DNA of 64,000 nt. It comes from Janthinobacterium sp. 64 (GTDB lineage Bacteria; Pseudomonadota; Gammaproteobacteria; Burkholderiales; Burkholderiaceae_D). Numbering within the stretch: the first letter of the stretch is position 1; each line of letters starts with the position of its first letter. The notes below the pieces were generated by a model, which saw nothing but the letters and a program-made list of their open reading frames with translations, ran no database searches and had not been told where the DNA came from. A program made the translations under genes and the position numbers. Shown here in pieces: positions 34,916-44,730 of the stretch. The DNA lies in contig NZ_PHUG01000001.1 in NCBI RefSeq assembly GCF_002813325.1, forward strand, positions 310,001 through 374,000. Reading direction: 5' to 3'.

Positions 34916-35992
34916 TCAGAAGTAGTTGAGACCCAGCGCCGACTTGACTTCATCGGCCGTGCGGGCCGCCACTTCGCGCGCCTTGAACGTGCCTTCTTTC
35001 AGCATCTGGATGACTTGTCCCTTGTCTTTGGCGAACTCTTCGCGGCGGGCGCGGATCGGCGCCAGCATTTCCTGCAAGACCAGGTCCAGGCGCTTCTTGA
35101 CGATGCTGTCGCCCAGGCCGCCACGCACATAATGGGCTTTCATTTCGGCCAGCGCTGCTTTTTCCGGGTCGAACGCGTCCAGGTAGGTAAAGGCGATGTT
35201 GCCTTCCAGGTGGCCCGGGTCTTCCACGCGCAGGTGCAGCGGGTCCGTGTAGACTTTTTTCACGGCAGCCGTGATTTCAGCCGAGGTCGCGCCCAGGTTG
35301 ATGGTGTTGCCCAGCGACTTGCTCATCTTCGCCTTGCCGTCGATGCCGGGCAGGCGGCCGATGTCCGGTACCAGCGCCTTGCATTCCATCAACACTTCGC
35401 GGTTGTACATGCGGTTGAAGCGGCGCACGATTTCATTCGTTTGCTCGATCATCGGGATCTGGTCTTCGCCCACGGGTACCACGCCGGCCTTGAAGGCCGT
35501 GATGTCGGCCGCCTGGCTGGCCGGGTAGGTCAAAAAGCCGGCTGGAATGTCGCGCTCGAAGCCGCGCAGGCGGATTTCTTCCTTGACGGTAGGGTTGCGC
35601 TCGAGGCGCGCCACGGTGACGATATTCAGGTAGTAAAAGGTCAGCTCGGCCAGTTCCGGGATCTGCGACTGGATGAATACCGTGGTCTTGGTCGGGTCGA
35701 TGCCGACGGCCAGGTAGTCGAGCGCCACTTCGACGACATTGCGGTGCACCTTGTCGATGTCATCCATATTGTCCGTCAGCGCCTGCGCGTCGGCCAGCAT
35801 GATGAATTGCTTGTAGCTGTTCTGGTAGCGGACCCGGTCGCGCAGGCTGCCCACGTAGTGGCCCAGGTGCAGGGGGCCGGTCGGGCGGTCGCCCGTCAGG
35901 ATCACGGATTGCGAGGCGATGGCGGCGGCGGACAAGGGCGCCGCTGGCGTGTTGTCGGTGTCGGGAGTGTCTGTGGTGTTAGGCAAGCTCAT
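34916..35992 (-). CDS. trpS: Tryptophanyl-tRNA synthetase
   Basis: A 358-residue class Ic synthetase started at the ATG at 35990-35992 (AAGGA six bases upstream). It charges tRNA-Trp with tryptophan. An extra N-terminal stretch of about 30 polar residues ([15 protein letters not shown]) precedes the core. The HIGH-type motif is [12 protein letters not shown], and KMSKS is exact in [23 protein letters not shown] and [19 protein letters not shown] are family-typical. It is transcribed alone, divergently from the secreted hydrolase gene. Confidence 0.97.
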   Translation of the reverse strand: MSLPNTTDTPDTDNTPAAPLSAAAIASQSVILTGDRPTGPLHLGHYVGSLRDRVRYQNSYKQFIMLADAQALTDNMDDIDKVHRNVVEVALDYLAVGIDPTKTTVFIQSQIPELAELTFYYLNIVTVARLERNPTVKEEIRLRGFERDIPAGFLTYPASQAADITAFKAGVVPVGEDQIPMIEQTNEIVRRFNRMYNREVLMECKALVPDIGRLPGIDGKAKMSKSLGNTINLGATSAEITAAVKKVYTDPLHLRVEDPGHLEGNIAFTYLDAFDPEKAALAEMKAHYVRGGLGDSIVKKRLDLVLQEMLAPIRARREEFAKDKGQVIQMLKEGTFKAREVAARTADEVKSALGLNYF

Positions 35993-36289
35993 CAAGTTTC
36001 CTTTTGAGCCGCCTGCATCGGGGATGATCCAGGCTGAGCCTGTTACGCCACCGATCGAGGCGGCGTGGATCAAATTCACATCACTATAGAGTGGCCGCGC
36101 GAAAGTGAGCGGGACCACCAATTCAAGCAGGCGTGTTGTGACGGGATAAATTTCATGGCGTTATGGTTGCAGTTCGTGCGCGTTCTGTCAAGTTGCGCCC
36201 CGATTTATCTGCCGCGCAGGTGGCTGCTGAATTTCTGTCAACCTTGCTTTGCGAGTACTATTGCCGACATGAATCTTTTGGAGAAGCGT

Positions 36290-38233
36290 ATGCCTGTCGT
36301 AGCCCCCATCCGCCTGAGCAGCCTGGCCTTGCTGCTCAGCACCTTGTTCAGCGCCCCCGCGCTGGCGCAAACGCCGCCGATGACGCCCGATATCGGTGCC
36401 AAACTGGTGATGCCCGACCTGAACGACTATGTCAAGCGCGTGGTGATGATCCCCATGCGCGACGGCGTCAAGCTGTACACGGTGATCGTCGTGCCGAAAG
36501 GCGCGCAAAAAGCGCCGATCATGCTCACGCGCACGCCCTACAATGCGGCCCGCCGCGCCCAGCGCGCGGCCAGCCCCAGCATGCTGGCCACCTTGCCGCA
36601 GGGCGACGATACCCTGGTGGAAAACGGCTACATCCGCGTCTTCCAGGACGTGCGCGGCAAGCATGGCTCGGAAGGCGATTACGTGATGACGCGCCCCGTG
36701 CGCGGCCCGCTCAACCATACCAAGGTCGACAACGTCACCGATGCCTGGGATACCATAGCCTGGCTCGTCAAGAATGTGCCGGAAACGAATGGCAAGGTGG
36801 GCATGCTGGGTTCCTCGTATGAGGGACATACGGTACTGATGGCCCTGGTTGACCCGCATCCGGCGCTGAAGGTGGCCATACCGATGAGCGCCATGGTCGA
36901 CGGCTGGCGCGGCGACGACTGGTTTCATAATGGCGCCTTCCGCATGCCCAGCCTGTCGTACATCGCGGGGCAGACGAGCGTGCGCGGCAGCGGCGAATCG
37001 CCGGCCCTGGGCGTCTACGACGATTACGAGGCGTATCTGCGCATCGGCTCGGCGCGCGACTTTGCGAAGAAATTCGGCATCGACAAGCTGACCTATACGA
37101 AAAAACTGTTCGAACACCCGGCCTACGACAGTTACTGGCAGGAGCAGGCGCTCGATAAAATCCTCGCAAAACGCCCGCTGATCGTGCCCACCATGCACGT
37201 GGTGGGGCAGTGGGACCAGGAAGATATCTATGGCCCCTACGCCAGCTACTGGGCCATGGAAGGGCGCGACACGCGCAACAACCTCAATTACCTGGCCATC
37301 GGCCCGTGGCGCCACAGCGGCGTCAACTATGACGGCTCCAGCCTGGGCGCCTTGAAGTTTGACGGCGATACGGCGCGCCAGTTCCGTGAAAAAGTCATGC
37401 AGCCATTCCTCAATCAATACTTGAAGGATGGCGCGCCGGAAGCGAACACGGCGCCCGTGGTGTCGTACCAGAGCGGCACCAACCAGTGGCAGCGCCTGCA
37501 ACAGTGGCCGCTGGCCTGCGAGACCTGCGACACGAAGCTGACGCCGATCTACCTGCACGATGGCTTCCAGCTGGGCTTTGCGGCGCCATCGGGCGCTGCG
37601 GATGCGGCGGAAGGTGCCTTCGACGAATACGTGTCCGATCCCGCGAAACCCGTGCCGTTCGTACCCCGTCCCGTGCGCCTCAATGACGCCGACGTGTGGA
37701 AGCCATGGCTGGTCAGCGACCAGCGCGGCTATGCGGACCGCACGGACGTGCTCAGCTATGTTTCCGAACCGTTGAAGACGGCCGTGCGCATCGCCGGCGC
37801 GCCGATGGTGAACCTGTTCGCCGCCACCAGCGGTACGGATGCGGACTGGGTGGTAAAACTGATCGACGTGTATCCGGACGAGGTGCCGTCGCAGCCGGCC
37901 ATGGGCGGGTATCAATTGGGCGTGGCGATGGATATCTTCCGCGGCCGCTACCGTGAGAGTTTCGAGCACCCGTCGATGATAACGCCGGGCAAGGTGGAGC
38001 GCTACCGCTTCGCCTTGCCGAACGCGAACCACGTCTTCCTGCCCGGCCACCGCATCGCCGTGCAAGTGCAGTCGAGCTGGTTCCCCCTGTACGACCGCAA
38101 CCCGCAAAACTACGTGCCGAACATCTTCCTGGCCGACCCAGGCCATTACAGAAAGGCGACGCAGCGCGTGTACCACGCGACAGGGGCGGCCAGCGCCATC
38201 GAGTTGCCGATTGCGCCGCTCGACGCCCGCTAG
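36290..38233 (+). CDS. Secreted CocE/NonD-family hydrolase
   Basis: A 647-residue enzyme started at the ATG at 36290 (GGAG six bases upstream). The first 27 residues form a signal peptide ending in SAPALAQ. The alpha/beta-hydrolase core begins VVMIPMRDGVKLYTVIVVP, with the nucleophile in MLGSSYEGHTVL (G-S-S-Y-E-G type), VVGQWDQEDIYGPY with an acid candidate and IGPWRHSG with the histidine. The C terminus is the X-Pro dipeptidyl-peptidase jelly-roll domain. The pattern is that of alpha-amino-acid ester hydrolases and glutaryl-7-ACA acylase relatives, acting on peptides or amides in the periplasm. It shares the stop tetrad CTAG with the convergent exporter gene. Confidence 0.92.
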   Translation: MPVVAPIRLSSLALLLSTLFSAPALAQTPPMTPDIGAKLVMPDLNDYVKRVVMIPMRDGVKLYTVIVVPKGAQKAPIMLTRTPYNAARRAQRAASPSMLATLPQGDDTLVENGYIRVFQDVRGKHGSEGDYVMTRPVRGPLNHTKVDNVTDAWDTIAWLVKNVPETNGKVGMLGSSYEGHTVLMALVDPHPALKVAIPMSAMVDGWRGDDWFHNGAFRMPSLSYIAGQTSVRGSGESPALGVYDDYEAYLRIGSARDFAKKFGIDKLTYTKKLFEHPAYDSYWQEQALDKILAKRPLIVPTMHVVGQWDQEDIYGPYASYWAMEGRDTRNNLNYLAIGPWRHSGVNYDGSSLGALKFDGDTARQFREKVMQPFLNQYLKDGAPEANTAPVVSYQSGTNQWQRLQQWPLACETCDTKLTPIYLHDGFQLGFAAPSGAADAAEGAFDEYVSDPAKPVPFVPRPVRLNDADVWKPWLVSDQRGYADRTDVLSYVSEPLKTAVRIAGAPMVNLFAATSGTDADWVVKLIDVYPDEVPSQPAMGGYQLGVAMDIFRGRYRESFEHPSMITPGKVERYRFALPNANHVFLPGHRIAVQVQSSWFPLYDRNPQNYVPNIFLADPGHYRKATQRVYHATGAASAIELPIAPLDAR

Positions 38234-39087
38234 GCCATGCGCATGAGAATGGCGCCCGCCGCGATCAAGGCGATGGCCAGGTAGCGGCGGGGGCTGATTT
38301 TTTCGCGCAGGAACAACGCCGCGATGGCGATGGCGAACAGAATCGACGTTTCGCGCAGGGCCGCGATGGCGGCCACGGGCGCTTGCGTCATGGCCCACAG
38401 GGCCAGGCCATACGACGCGAGCGTGCCGAAACCGCCGATGGCGGCCAGGCGCCATTGCGTTTGCGCATACGCAAACAAGTCGGTCGGACGGCGCAAGGCC
38501 GTCCACAGCAGCAGTCCCGTGCCGTTCAAGACAAAAATCCACATCGTGTAGGCGGCCGGTGCGCCCGACAGGCGCACGCCGATGCCGTCGATCAGGGTAT
38601 AGCTGGCGATGACGCAGGCATTGGCCAGCGCAAAGGCGGTGGCGCGTCCCGTGTTGTTCGGCGCCTTGCCGATAGCGCTGGTGCGCGCGGCAACATACAG
38701 GCCGAGGATGCCCGCGCAGATGCAGGCCACGGCACCCATCTGCATGGCGGACAGGCGCTCGCCGATCAGCGGCCAGCTGGCCAGCGCCACGAGCAACGGT
38801 GCGCTGCCGCGCATCAAGGGGTAGGCATGGCTCATGTCGCCGGCCTTGTAGGCGGCCGCCAGCAGCGAGTAATAAGCCAGCTGCGCCACGGCCGAGGCTG
38901 CCATGTAGGGCCAGCTGGCGGGCGCGGGAGAGTTGACGAAAGGCAAGACGGCCAGCGAAATCAGGGCCGCGCCGGCGGACACCAGCACGGTCGTGAGGAA
39001 AGTATCCTTGCCCGACTTGACGATGGCATTCCAGCTGGCGTGCAGCAGGGCGGCAAACAGGACGACGGCGACGACCAGACCGGACAT
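38230..39087 (-). CDS. EamA/DMT-family transporter
   Basis: A 285-residue protein with ten hydrophobic helices in two EamA repeats (LHASWNAIVKSGKDTFLTT at the start; ETSILFAIAIAALFLREKIS near the end). ASAVAQLAYYSLLAAAYKAGD and MSHAYPLMRGSAPLLVALAS are common in this subgroup of metabolite exporters. The ligand is unknown. It starts seven bases after the stop of the periplasmic binding-protein gene, so the two are probably cotranscribed. Confidence 0.92.
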   Translation of the reverse strand: MSGLVVAVVLFAALLHASWNAIVKSGKDTFLTTVLVSAGAALISLAVLPFVNSPAPASWPYMAASAVAQLAYYSLLAAAYKAGDMSHAYPLMRGSAPLLVALASWPLIGERLSAMQMGAVACICAGILGLYVAARTSAIGKAPNNTGRATAFALANACVIASYTLIDGIGVRLSGAPAAYTMWIFVLNGTGLLLWTALRRPTDLFAYAQTQWRLAAIGGFGTLASYGLALWAMTQAPVAAIAALRETSILFAIAIAALFLREKISPRRYLAIALIAAGAILMRMA

Positions 39088-39094
39088 GCCAGCC

Positions 39095-39916
39095 TTAGCG
39101 GGGGCGTATGCTGAGCGAGAGCAGTTCCTGGCGGTGATGGCGCTGGAAGCCTTCCATCAGGATGCCCGAGCGGCCCGCTTTTTCCAGCAGTTCGCGCAGG
39201 GTGGCCTGGTCTTCCGCCGTCAGCGACTTGCGCGACAGGTAGACGCCACTCATGCCCCATGGCAGCTCCGGCAAGGCTTCCAGGCGCAAACGGTCGGCCA
39301 GGCCGTACACGCGCGCATCGTTTTGCGCCACGCCCGACAGGATGGTGGGACTCATGATGGTGGCGTCGATGAAGCCGCTTTGCATCAGGCGCGCCACGGA
39401 TAGCGCATCGACTTCATAGAACAGGCGGCCCTGGCTGCTCAGTTCCTTGGCCAGCGCCTGGTACGGCGTGCCGTAGTCGTAGCCGCGCACCAGCGCCACG
39501 CGCAATTCGCGCCGCTCGATCAGTTCCTGCATGGTGTTGATGGGCGTGCGTGCGCCCTGCAGCGAAATCAGCAGGGGACGGTTGCCCATCAGGGGAATGA
39601 ACAGGCCATGCTGGTCGCGCCGCGGCGTACTGTTGGCGGGGATCAGCAAGTCTGCCTTGCCCGCCTCGAACATCGCTTCCAGGCGCGCGCGCGGCACGGG
39701 CGTGAAGATGAAGTTGCAGCCGAGCTTGGCGCCCATGCTGCGCAGCAGGTCAGGGTAGATGCCGCTGATCGTGGCGCCATTGATCACCACGCTGGCGCCG
39801 ATGGCCGAGACGGGCACCTGGATGTCGCGCGAGCATTGCGCGCCCGCCAGCGACGGCAGCGCCAGCGCCAGCAGGGCTACGGTTCGGCGCCAGGCGCTGG
39901 AATAAAAGTCAGTCAT
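39095..39916 (-). CDS. Periplasmic solute-binding protein, family 3-like
   Basis: A 273-residue protein started at the ATG at 39914-39916 (AAGG six bases before). A signal peptide (TVALLALALPSLAGAQC) ends near residue 27. The body has the family 3 binding fold: SGIYPDLLRSMGAKLGCNF, ARLEAMFEAGKADLLIPAN, LRVALVRGYDYGTPYQALA, then helices ending in QATLRELLEKAGRSG. No ABC permease or ATPase follows; instead an EamA transporter gene lies just downstream. It may be a stand-alone sensor or a polar amino-acid binding protein for a transporter encoded elsewhere. Confidence 0.88.
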   Translation of the reverse strand: MTDFYSSAWRRTVALLALALPSLAGAQCSRDIQVPVSAIGASVVINGATISGIYPDLLRSMGAKLGCNFIFTPVPRARLEAMFEAGKADLLIPANSTPRRDQHGLFIPLMGNRPLLISLQGARTPINTMQELIERRELRVALVRGYDYGTPYQALAKELSSQGRLFYEVDALSVARLMQSGFIDATIMSPTILSGVAQNDARVYGLADRLRLEALPELPWGMSGVYLSRKSLTAEDQATLRELLEKAGRSGILMEGFQRHHRQELLSLSIRPR

Positions 39917-40016
39917 ACCCATCCTTGCTTGCCATCGAATCGCGGGCGTCGGCAACGCCCGCTTGATTATCCCATTCTCGCCTATCTATTTCCCAAATGC
40001 AATATTATCCCAGCGA

Positions 40017-41297
40017 CTACTTTGTGGTGGAAACCGCAAGTCTGGCCTGGCGTTGTGCCTTGAAGTAGCGCCAGGCCACCAGGATGCCCAGGGTTTGCAT
40101 GATGGCACACAGATAGAAGGTGCTGCCGATGCGCCAGTCCTGTGGCGGCAAGTGGCTCACTTCGCCGAGGATCATGCTGCCGAGCAAAGGCATGATGATG
40201 ATGCCCAGGCTGCTGATCGACTGCAAAGAACCCATCAGTTCTCCCTGTTCGCTGGCGTTTGATGATTTCGAGATGATGCCTTGCAGGGCCGGGGCGGCGG
40301 CAAAGGCCAGCAGGTTGCACAGGATCAGCGCATACATCATCCAGCCTTGCGTCGCCAGGCCGTACAGCAAATAGGTGAGGGCGCCCGAAGCCATGCCCAG
40401 CAGGGACAAACGCACTTCGCCGAAGCGCTTGATGAGGATGCCCAGCAAGCCCGCCTGCACCACGGCCGCGCACAGGCCCACGCAGAACAGGGCGATGCCG
40501 TTCTGGCGCGGCGTCCAGTCAAAGCGGAAATGGGTATATAGCACCCAGGTGGTGTTGAGCATCATTTGCGCAAACGTCATCAGGCCGAAGGCCAGCACCA
40601 GGCCGCGGATGTCCACGCGGCGCACCAGTTTCAGCAGGGCGGCAAACGGATTGATGCGCGCCCAGGTAAATGGCGCGCGGGGCCCTGGCTGCAGCGATTC
40701 GGGCACGCAGAAATAGCCGTAGATGAAATTGGCTGCCGACAGGCCCGCCGCCACGTAAAACGGCAGGTGCAGATTGATCTCGCCCAGCAAGCCGCCCAGC
40801 ATGGGGCCGCAAATGAAGCCCAGACCAAAGGCGGCGCCGATCTTGCCGAAGCTCTTGGCGCGGTTGTCGTGCGTGGAAATGTCGGAAGCATAGGCGGACG
40901 CGACCGACATGCTGGCCGACGAGACGCCGCCGATGATGCGGCCGATGAACAGGCAGGCGAGGTTGGGCGCCCAGCCCGTGGCGAGGAAATTGATGCCCAT
41001 GCCGGCCATCGAGTACAGCAGCACGGGACGGCGTCCCACGCGGTCGCTGATGGCGCCCAGCATGGGCATGAAGATAAACTGCAGCAAGCCGAAGACGGCC
41101 GCCATGATGCCGTACCAGAACGCTTGTGCTTCCTTGCCGTTGACAAAGTCGCCGATCAGGATGGGCAGCACGGGCACCACCAGGCCGATGCCCAGCATGT
41201 CGATGAAGACGCAGACGAGGATGAAATTGAGGTTGCCGGCGCTCTTCAGGGCGGGGGAGGACGGGGAATGGCTGACGTGGCTGGTTTTATCGGACAT
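40017..41297 (-). CDS. MFS transporter, Tet/TCR-like subgroup
   Basis: A 426-residue, 12-helix major facilitator started at the ATG at 41295-41297. It has [20 protein letters not shown] in helix 1, the loop 2-3 motif [33 protein letters not shown] and [16 protein letters not shown], all typical of the TetA/TCR cluster of drug:proton antiporters. The sequence is chromosomal in style with no TetR regulator beside it, so tetracycline resistance should not be assumed. Confidence 0.9.
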   Translation of the reverse strand: MSDKTSHVSHSPSSPALKSAGNLNFILVCVFIDMLGIGLVVPVLPILIGDFVNGKEAQAFWYGIMAAVFGLLQFIFMPMLGAISDRVGRRPVLLYSMAGMGINFLATGWAPNLACLFIGRIIGGVSSASMSVASAYASDISTHDNRAKSFGKIGAAFGLGFICGPMLGGLLGEINLHLPFYVAAGLSAANFIYGYFCVPESLQPGPRAPFTWARINPFAALLKLVRRVDIRGLVLAFGLMTFAQMMLNTTWVLYTHFRFDWTPRQNGIALFCVGLCAAVVQAGLLGILIKRFGEVRLSLLGMASGALTYLLYGLATQGWMMYALILCNLLAFAAAPALQGIISKSSNASEQGELMGSLQSISSLGIIIMPLLGSMILGEVSHLPPQDWRIGSTFYLCAIMQTLGILVAWRYFKAQRQARLAVSTTK

Positions 41298-41369
41298 GCA
41301 TGCTTTCGGCGCGATAGCTGAGGCTTGCATTATAGACAGCATGCGCGCTGCTGGCTATCGCCGCCAATG

Positions 41370-42020
41370 TTATGCGCGCATTCCCCATTCGTCGGCAAAG
41401 GCTGCGCGGAAATCCGTCAGCACGGCCAGCCGCTGTTCGGCCAGCGCGCGGCCCGCCGCCGTCTGCATCTTGCCGGGCAGCTTGTCGAGCTTGGTGACGA
41501 TATGGTCGAGCGCGTAGGCCTTGTCGTCGAGTTCACGATGCTGCGCCAGCGGGTCTGCGCCATGCGCGAGCGCACTATCCATGCGCGCCGCCGTGTAAAA
41601 CAGGCGCGCCAGTCCCACGGCGCCCAGCGCGTCGATGCGGTCGGCATCCTGCACGATTTGCGCTTCGATCGTGTGCGGTGGCAAGTTGGCGGAAAAGCTG
41701 TGCGTCTCGATGGCGTGGGCCACGCCGGCCAGTTTTTCTGCTGGGAAATCCAGTTCCGCCAGTTGGCGGCAAGCCTGCGCGGCCGCCTGGCGCGAGGCCA
41801 GGTGGCGTTCGGGGTGGTTTTTCGGCAAGTTGACGAGGTCGTGCAAATAGCAGGCGGCCATCACGGTGAGGGCATCGGCCTGCTTATGCTCTTGCAGCAG
41901 CACACTGGCATTGCGCCAGACGCGCTGCAGGTGGTTGAGGTCGTGGGCGCCGTCGTCGCCCAGGCCGGCCGTGGCCAGCGCCTGCAGGCGTGGTTGCCAT
42001 TGAGAAAGCAAAGAGTGCAT
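41370..42020 (-). CDS. HD-domain phosphohydrolase (YedJ-like)
   Basis: A 216-residue metal-dependent phosphohydrolase. The HD pattern is AHDLNHLQRVWRNA, then ACYLHDLVNLPKNHP, VAHAIETHSFSA with further ligands, and VQDADRIDALGAVGLARLF. Family members of this length (YedJ-like) act on nucleotides or unknown phosphate esters. It is transcribed alone toward the MFS gene; no partner is evident. Confidence 0.9.
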   Translation of the reverse strand: MHSLLSQWQPRLQALATAGLGDDGAHDLNHLQRVWRNASVLLQEHKQADALTVMAACYLHDLVNLPKNHPERHLASRQAAAQACRQLAELDFPAEKLAGVAHAIETHSFSANLPPHTIEAQIVQDADRIDALGAVGLARLFYTAARMDSALAHGADPLAQHRELDDKAYALDHIVTKLDKLPGKMQTAAGRALAEQRLAVLTDFRAAFADEWGMRA

Positions 42021-42167
42021 GGTTCAAGGTCGTAAAAAGCAGGGGCCGCCAGTGTGGCATAAAACGCCGCCGCGTGCGGCGGGGAGGCCGGCGCGCCGGC
42101 GTGCCGTATTCGCCACACAGATTATCTTTTTGGAAATTTTCATTCCAGCAATTGCTCTTTTTTAGTG

Positions 42168-42184
42168 CATGTAAAATTTACATG
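42168..42184. promoter_or_regulatory. Palindrome upstream of cheW
   Basis: CATGTAAA-A-TTTACATG is a perfect inverted repeat with eight-base arms and a central A, 132 bases before the cheW start and 147 bases before the HD gene start on the other strand. The 296-bp spacer is otherwise without genes; it also has a GC palindrome (GCCGGCGCGCCGGC) close to the HD gene. The AT-rich palindrome looks like a binding site for a dimeric regulator. Confidence 0.5.
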
Positions 42185-42316
42185 GGGTAACATTGCCGCA
42201 CGGAAATTAGAAGCATAAGCTAATTGCGAGAAAGTATTTGCAAAAACATACAAGTGGCCGCCATGCCATCGTGCATGTCTGGCCTGCGCCCCAGGCGAGT
42301 TAACCAAAGGATTATC

Positions 42317-42808
42317 ATGAACACCAATTCCAGCGACGCTGGCGCAACCGTTGCCAAGGCTGCCGAATACCTGGCTTTTACCCTGGGCCAGGAAGAATAC
42401 GGCATCGACATCCAGAAAGTCAGCGAAATCCGCAGCTATGAAACGCCGACCCGCATCGCCAACGCGCCCGAGTTCGTCAAGGGCGTGGTCAACTTGCGCG
42501 GCATTATCGTGCCGATCGTCGACATGCGCATCAAGTTCAACCTGGGCACGCCCAGCTATGACCAGTTCACCGTCGTCATCATCCTCAATATCGGCAACCG
42601 CGTGGTCGGCATGGTCGTCGACCGCGTCTCCGACGTCACCACGCTGATGCCGGAACAGATCAAGCCGGCGCCGGACATGGGCCGCTCGATCAACACGGAA
42701 TATGTGATCGGCCTGGGGACCATCGACGAGCGCATGCTGATCCTGGTCGATATCGACCAGCTGATGTCCAGTGCCGAGATGGGCTTGATCGAGAAACTGG
42801 CGGCGTAA
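42317..42808 (+). CDS. cheW: Chemotaxis coupling protein CheW
   Basis: A 163-residue CheW, started at the ATG at 42317 (AAAGG upstream). It couples chemoreceptors to the CheA kinase. Family features are EYLAFTLGQEEYGIDIQKVSE, VKGVVNLRGIIVPIVDMRIKF with the conserved NLRG, VVGMVVDRVSDV and MLILVDIDQLM. It is followed by a strong terminator and then two chemoreceptor genes, so it is a separate transcript. CheA, CheY and CheR are not in the window. Confidence 0.95.
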   Translation: MNTNSSDAGATVAKAAEYLAFTLGQEEYGIDIQKVSEIRSYETPTRIANAPEFVKGVVNLRGIIVPIVDMRIKFNLGTPSYDQFTVVIILNIGNRVVGMVVDRVSDVTTLMPEQIKPAPDMGRSINTEYVIGLGTIDERMLILVDIDQLMSSAEMGLIEKLAA

Positions 42809-42903
42809 TGCCGCAGTGATGAGAATTTCCCTGCATATTGTCAAAAACTATTGATATTAAGTATTGCATATCGTTTCCGCAGGGAGCACGCTAGCGCATT
42901 TTC

Positions 42904-42935
42904 CTGGCGCACGGTTCAACCGAACCGTGCGCCAG
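42904..42935 (+). terminator. Intrinsic terminator after cheW
   Basis: Perfect 14-base arms CTGGCGCACGGTTC and GAACCGTGCGCCAG with loop AACC are followed by TTTACTT, 95 bases after the cheW stop and 89 before the first receptor gene. Confidence 0.88.
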
Positions 42936-43024
42936 TTTACTTGGCGGGACAGATTTGGCGGCGTCCGCCATGCTGTTCCAGGCGCTGGCTGCAGGGCCTC
43001 TCTTCAGGATATTAGGATAGTCAC

Positions 43025-44653
43025 ATGAATTTGTTAAGAAACGTCAGCATCGGGGTCCGTCTGGGACTGGGCTTTGCCGTCATTTTGCTGTTTTCCATGA
43101 TCATCACCGGCATCAGTGTCTGGCGTCTGCATGACGTGGCCAGCGCCACGCGCACGATGATGGAAGAGCCGCTGGCCAAGGAGCGGTATATTTCCGACTG
43201 GTATACGCGCATCGACAGCGCCGTGCGGCGCACGATCGCCATCGCCCGCAGCAGCGACACCTCGCTGAGCGGCTTTTTCGCCGAAGAGTCGAAAGTGTCG
43301 AGCGCCAGCTCGGCTGTCCTGCAAAAGAAAATCGCGGCGCTGCTCAAAGATCCGAAAGAACAGGCCATGTTCGCCAGTTTGCTGGAATTGCGCGAAGTGT
43401 ATGTCGGCTCGCGCGACCAGGTCTACAAGCTCAAGGGCGAGTCCCAGTCCGAGGCCGCCAACGAAGTGTTTGAAAAAACCTTCGTGCCCGCCGCAGCCAA
43501 GTACCAGAAGATGGTCTACGGTTTGCTGGAGCACCAGCGTGCCACCATCGACGCCACCGCGCGCCAGATTGATGACATCGCCAGCACCAGCCGCAACCTG
43601 CTGTTATTGCTGTCGACGCTGGCGCTGGCTTTTGGCGTCGTGTGCGCCTGGCTGTTGACGATGGGCATCGTGCGTCCGCTGCGCACGGCCGTGGACATCG
43701 CCCGCAAAGTGGCCGATGGCGACCTGACGGCGCAGATCGACGCCAGCGCCAAGGATGAAACCGGGCAACTTTTACTGGCGCTGAAGGACATGAACACCAG
43801 CCTGCTCAACATCGTCGGCGAAGTGCGCAGCGGCACGGACAGCATTGCGACGTCCTCGACGCAGATTGCCGCCGGCAACCAGGACCTGTCTTCCCGCACG
43901 GAAGAGCAAGCGGGTTCGCTGGAAGAAACGGCCTCGTCGATGGAAGAGCTGACCAGCACCGTGAAACAGAATGCGGACAATGCGCGCCAGGCGAATCAAT
44001 TGGCGGCGTCGGCGGCGCAAGTGGCCGTCAAGGGCGGCGAAGTGGTGGCGCAAGTGGTGGGCACCATGCAATCGATTAATACGTCCTCGAACAAGATCGT
44101 CGACATCATTGCCGTCATCGATGGCATCGCCTTCCAGACCAACATTTTGGCGCTGAATGCGGCCGTGGAAGCGGCGCGCGCGGGCGAGCAGGGCCGCGGC
44201 TTTGCCGTCGTGGCCTCGGAAGTGCGCAACCTGGCGCAGCGCTCGGCGTCGGCGGCGAAAGAGATCAAGACCCTGATCGGCGCGTCCGTGGAGCAAGTCA
44301 ATGCGGGCAGCATGCTGGTGGCGCAAGCCGGCTCGACCATGAACGATATCGTCGACAGCGTGCAGCGCGTGAGCGACATCATCACGGAAATCACGGCGGC
44401 CAGCAGCGAGCAAAGCGTGGGCATCGACGAGATCAACCGCGCCATCGGCCAGATGGATGCCGTGACGCAACAAAATGCGGCCCTGGTGGAGGAGTCGGCT
44501 GCTGCCGCCGAATCGATGCAGCACCAGGCGCACAACCTGGCGCAAGTCGTCAGCGTGTTCAAGCTCCATGGCCAGCAGGCCAAGGTAAGTGGCGCGAGCA
44601 CGCTGAAGCAGCCGGCAGCGCCGCAAACCGCCTTGCGCCTCGGCGCACGCTGA
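43025..44653 (+). CDS. Methyl-accepting chemotaxis protein, first of a tandem pair
   Basis: A 542-residue class I receptor. An N-terminal membrane helix ([20 protein letters not shown]) precedes a four-helix-bundle ligand domain (about 35-190). A second helix ([20 protein letters not shown]) leads to HAMP ([20 protein letters not shown]) and the signalling rod with the hairpin tip [20 protein letters not shown]. The rod has the 36-class-like Tar/Tsr pattern [21 protein letters not shown]. No NWETF-type tether is seen at the end, so methylation enzymes would have to work without it. It is nearly identical from HAMP onward to the next gene, while the sensor half has diverged. Confidence 0.95.
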   Translation: MNLLRNVSIGVRLGLGFAVILLFSMIITGISVWRLHDVASATRTMMEEPLAKERYISDWYTRIDSAVRRTIAIARSSDTSLSGFFAEESKVSSASSAVLQKKIAALLKDPKEQAMFASLLELREVYVGSRDQVYKLKGESQSEAANEVFEKTFVPAAAKYQKMVYGLLEHQRATIDATARQIDDIASTSRNLLLLLSTLALAFGVVCAWLLTMGIVRPLRTAVDIARKVADGDLTAQIDASAKDETGQLLLALKDMNTSLLNIVGEVRSGTDSIATSSTQIAAGNQDLSSRTEEQAGSLEETASSMEELTSTVKQNADNARQANQLAASAAQVAVKGGEVVAQVVGTMQSINTSSNKIVDIIAVIDGIAFQTNILALNAAVEAARAGEQGRGFAVVASEVRNLAQRSASAAKEIKTLIGASVEQVNAGSMLVAQAGSTMNDIVDSVQRVSDIITEITAASSEQSVGIDEINRAIGQMDAVTQQNAALVEESAAAAESMQHQAHNLAQVVSVFKLHGQQAKVSGASTLKQPAAPQTALRLGAR

Positions 44654-44687
44654 AAGCTGCGGCTGCCCCGTGCAGCCGCAGCTTTCA
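44651..44687 (+). terminator. Intrinsic terminator between the two receptor genes
   Basis: Fifteen-base perfect arms TGAAAGCTGCGGCTG and CAGCCGCAGCTTTCA with a seven-base loop are followed by GCTCCTTTT. The left arm begins with the stop codon of the first receptor gene. Each receptor is therefore likely a separate transcript. Confidence 0.85.
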
Positions 44688-44730
44688 GCTCCTTTTATAT
44701 AGTCTGGTTCCGATTTTTCAGGATATTCAC

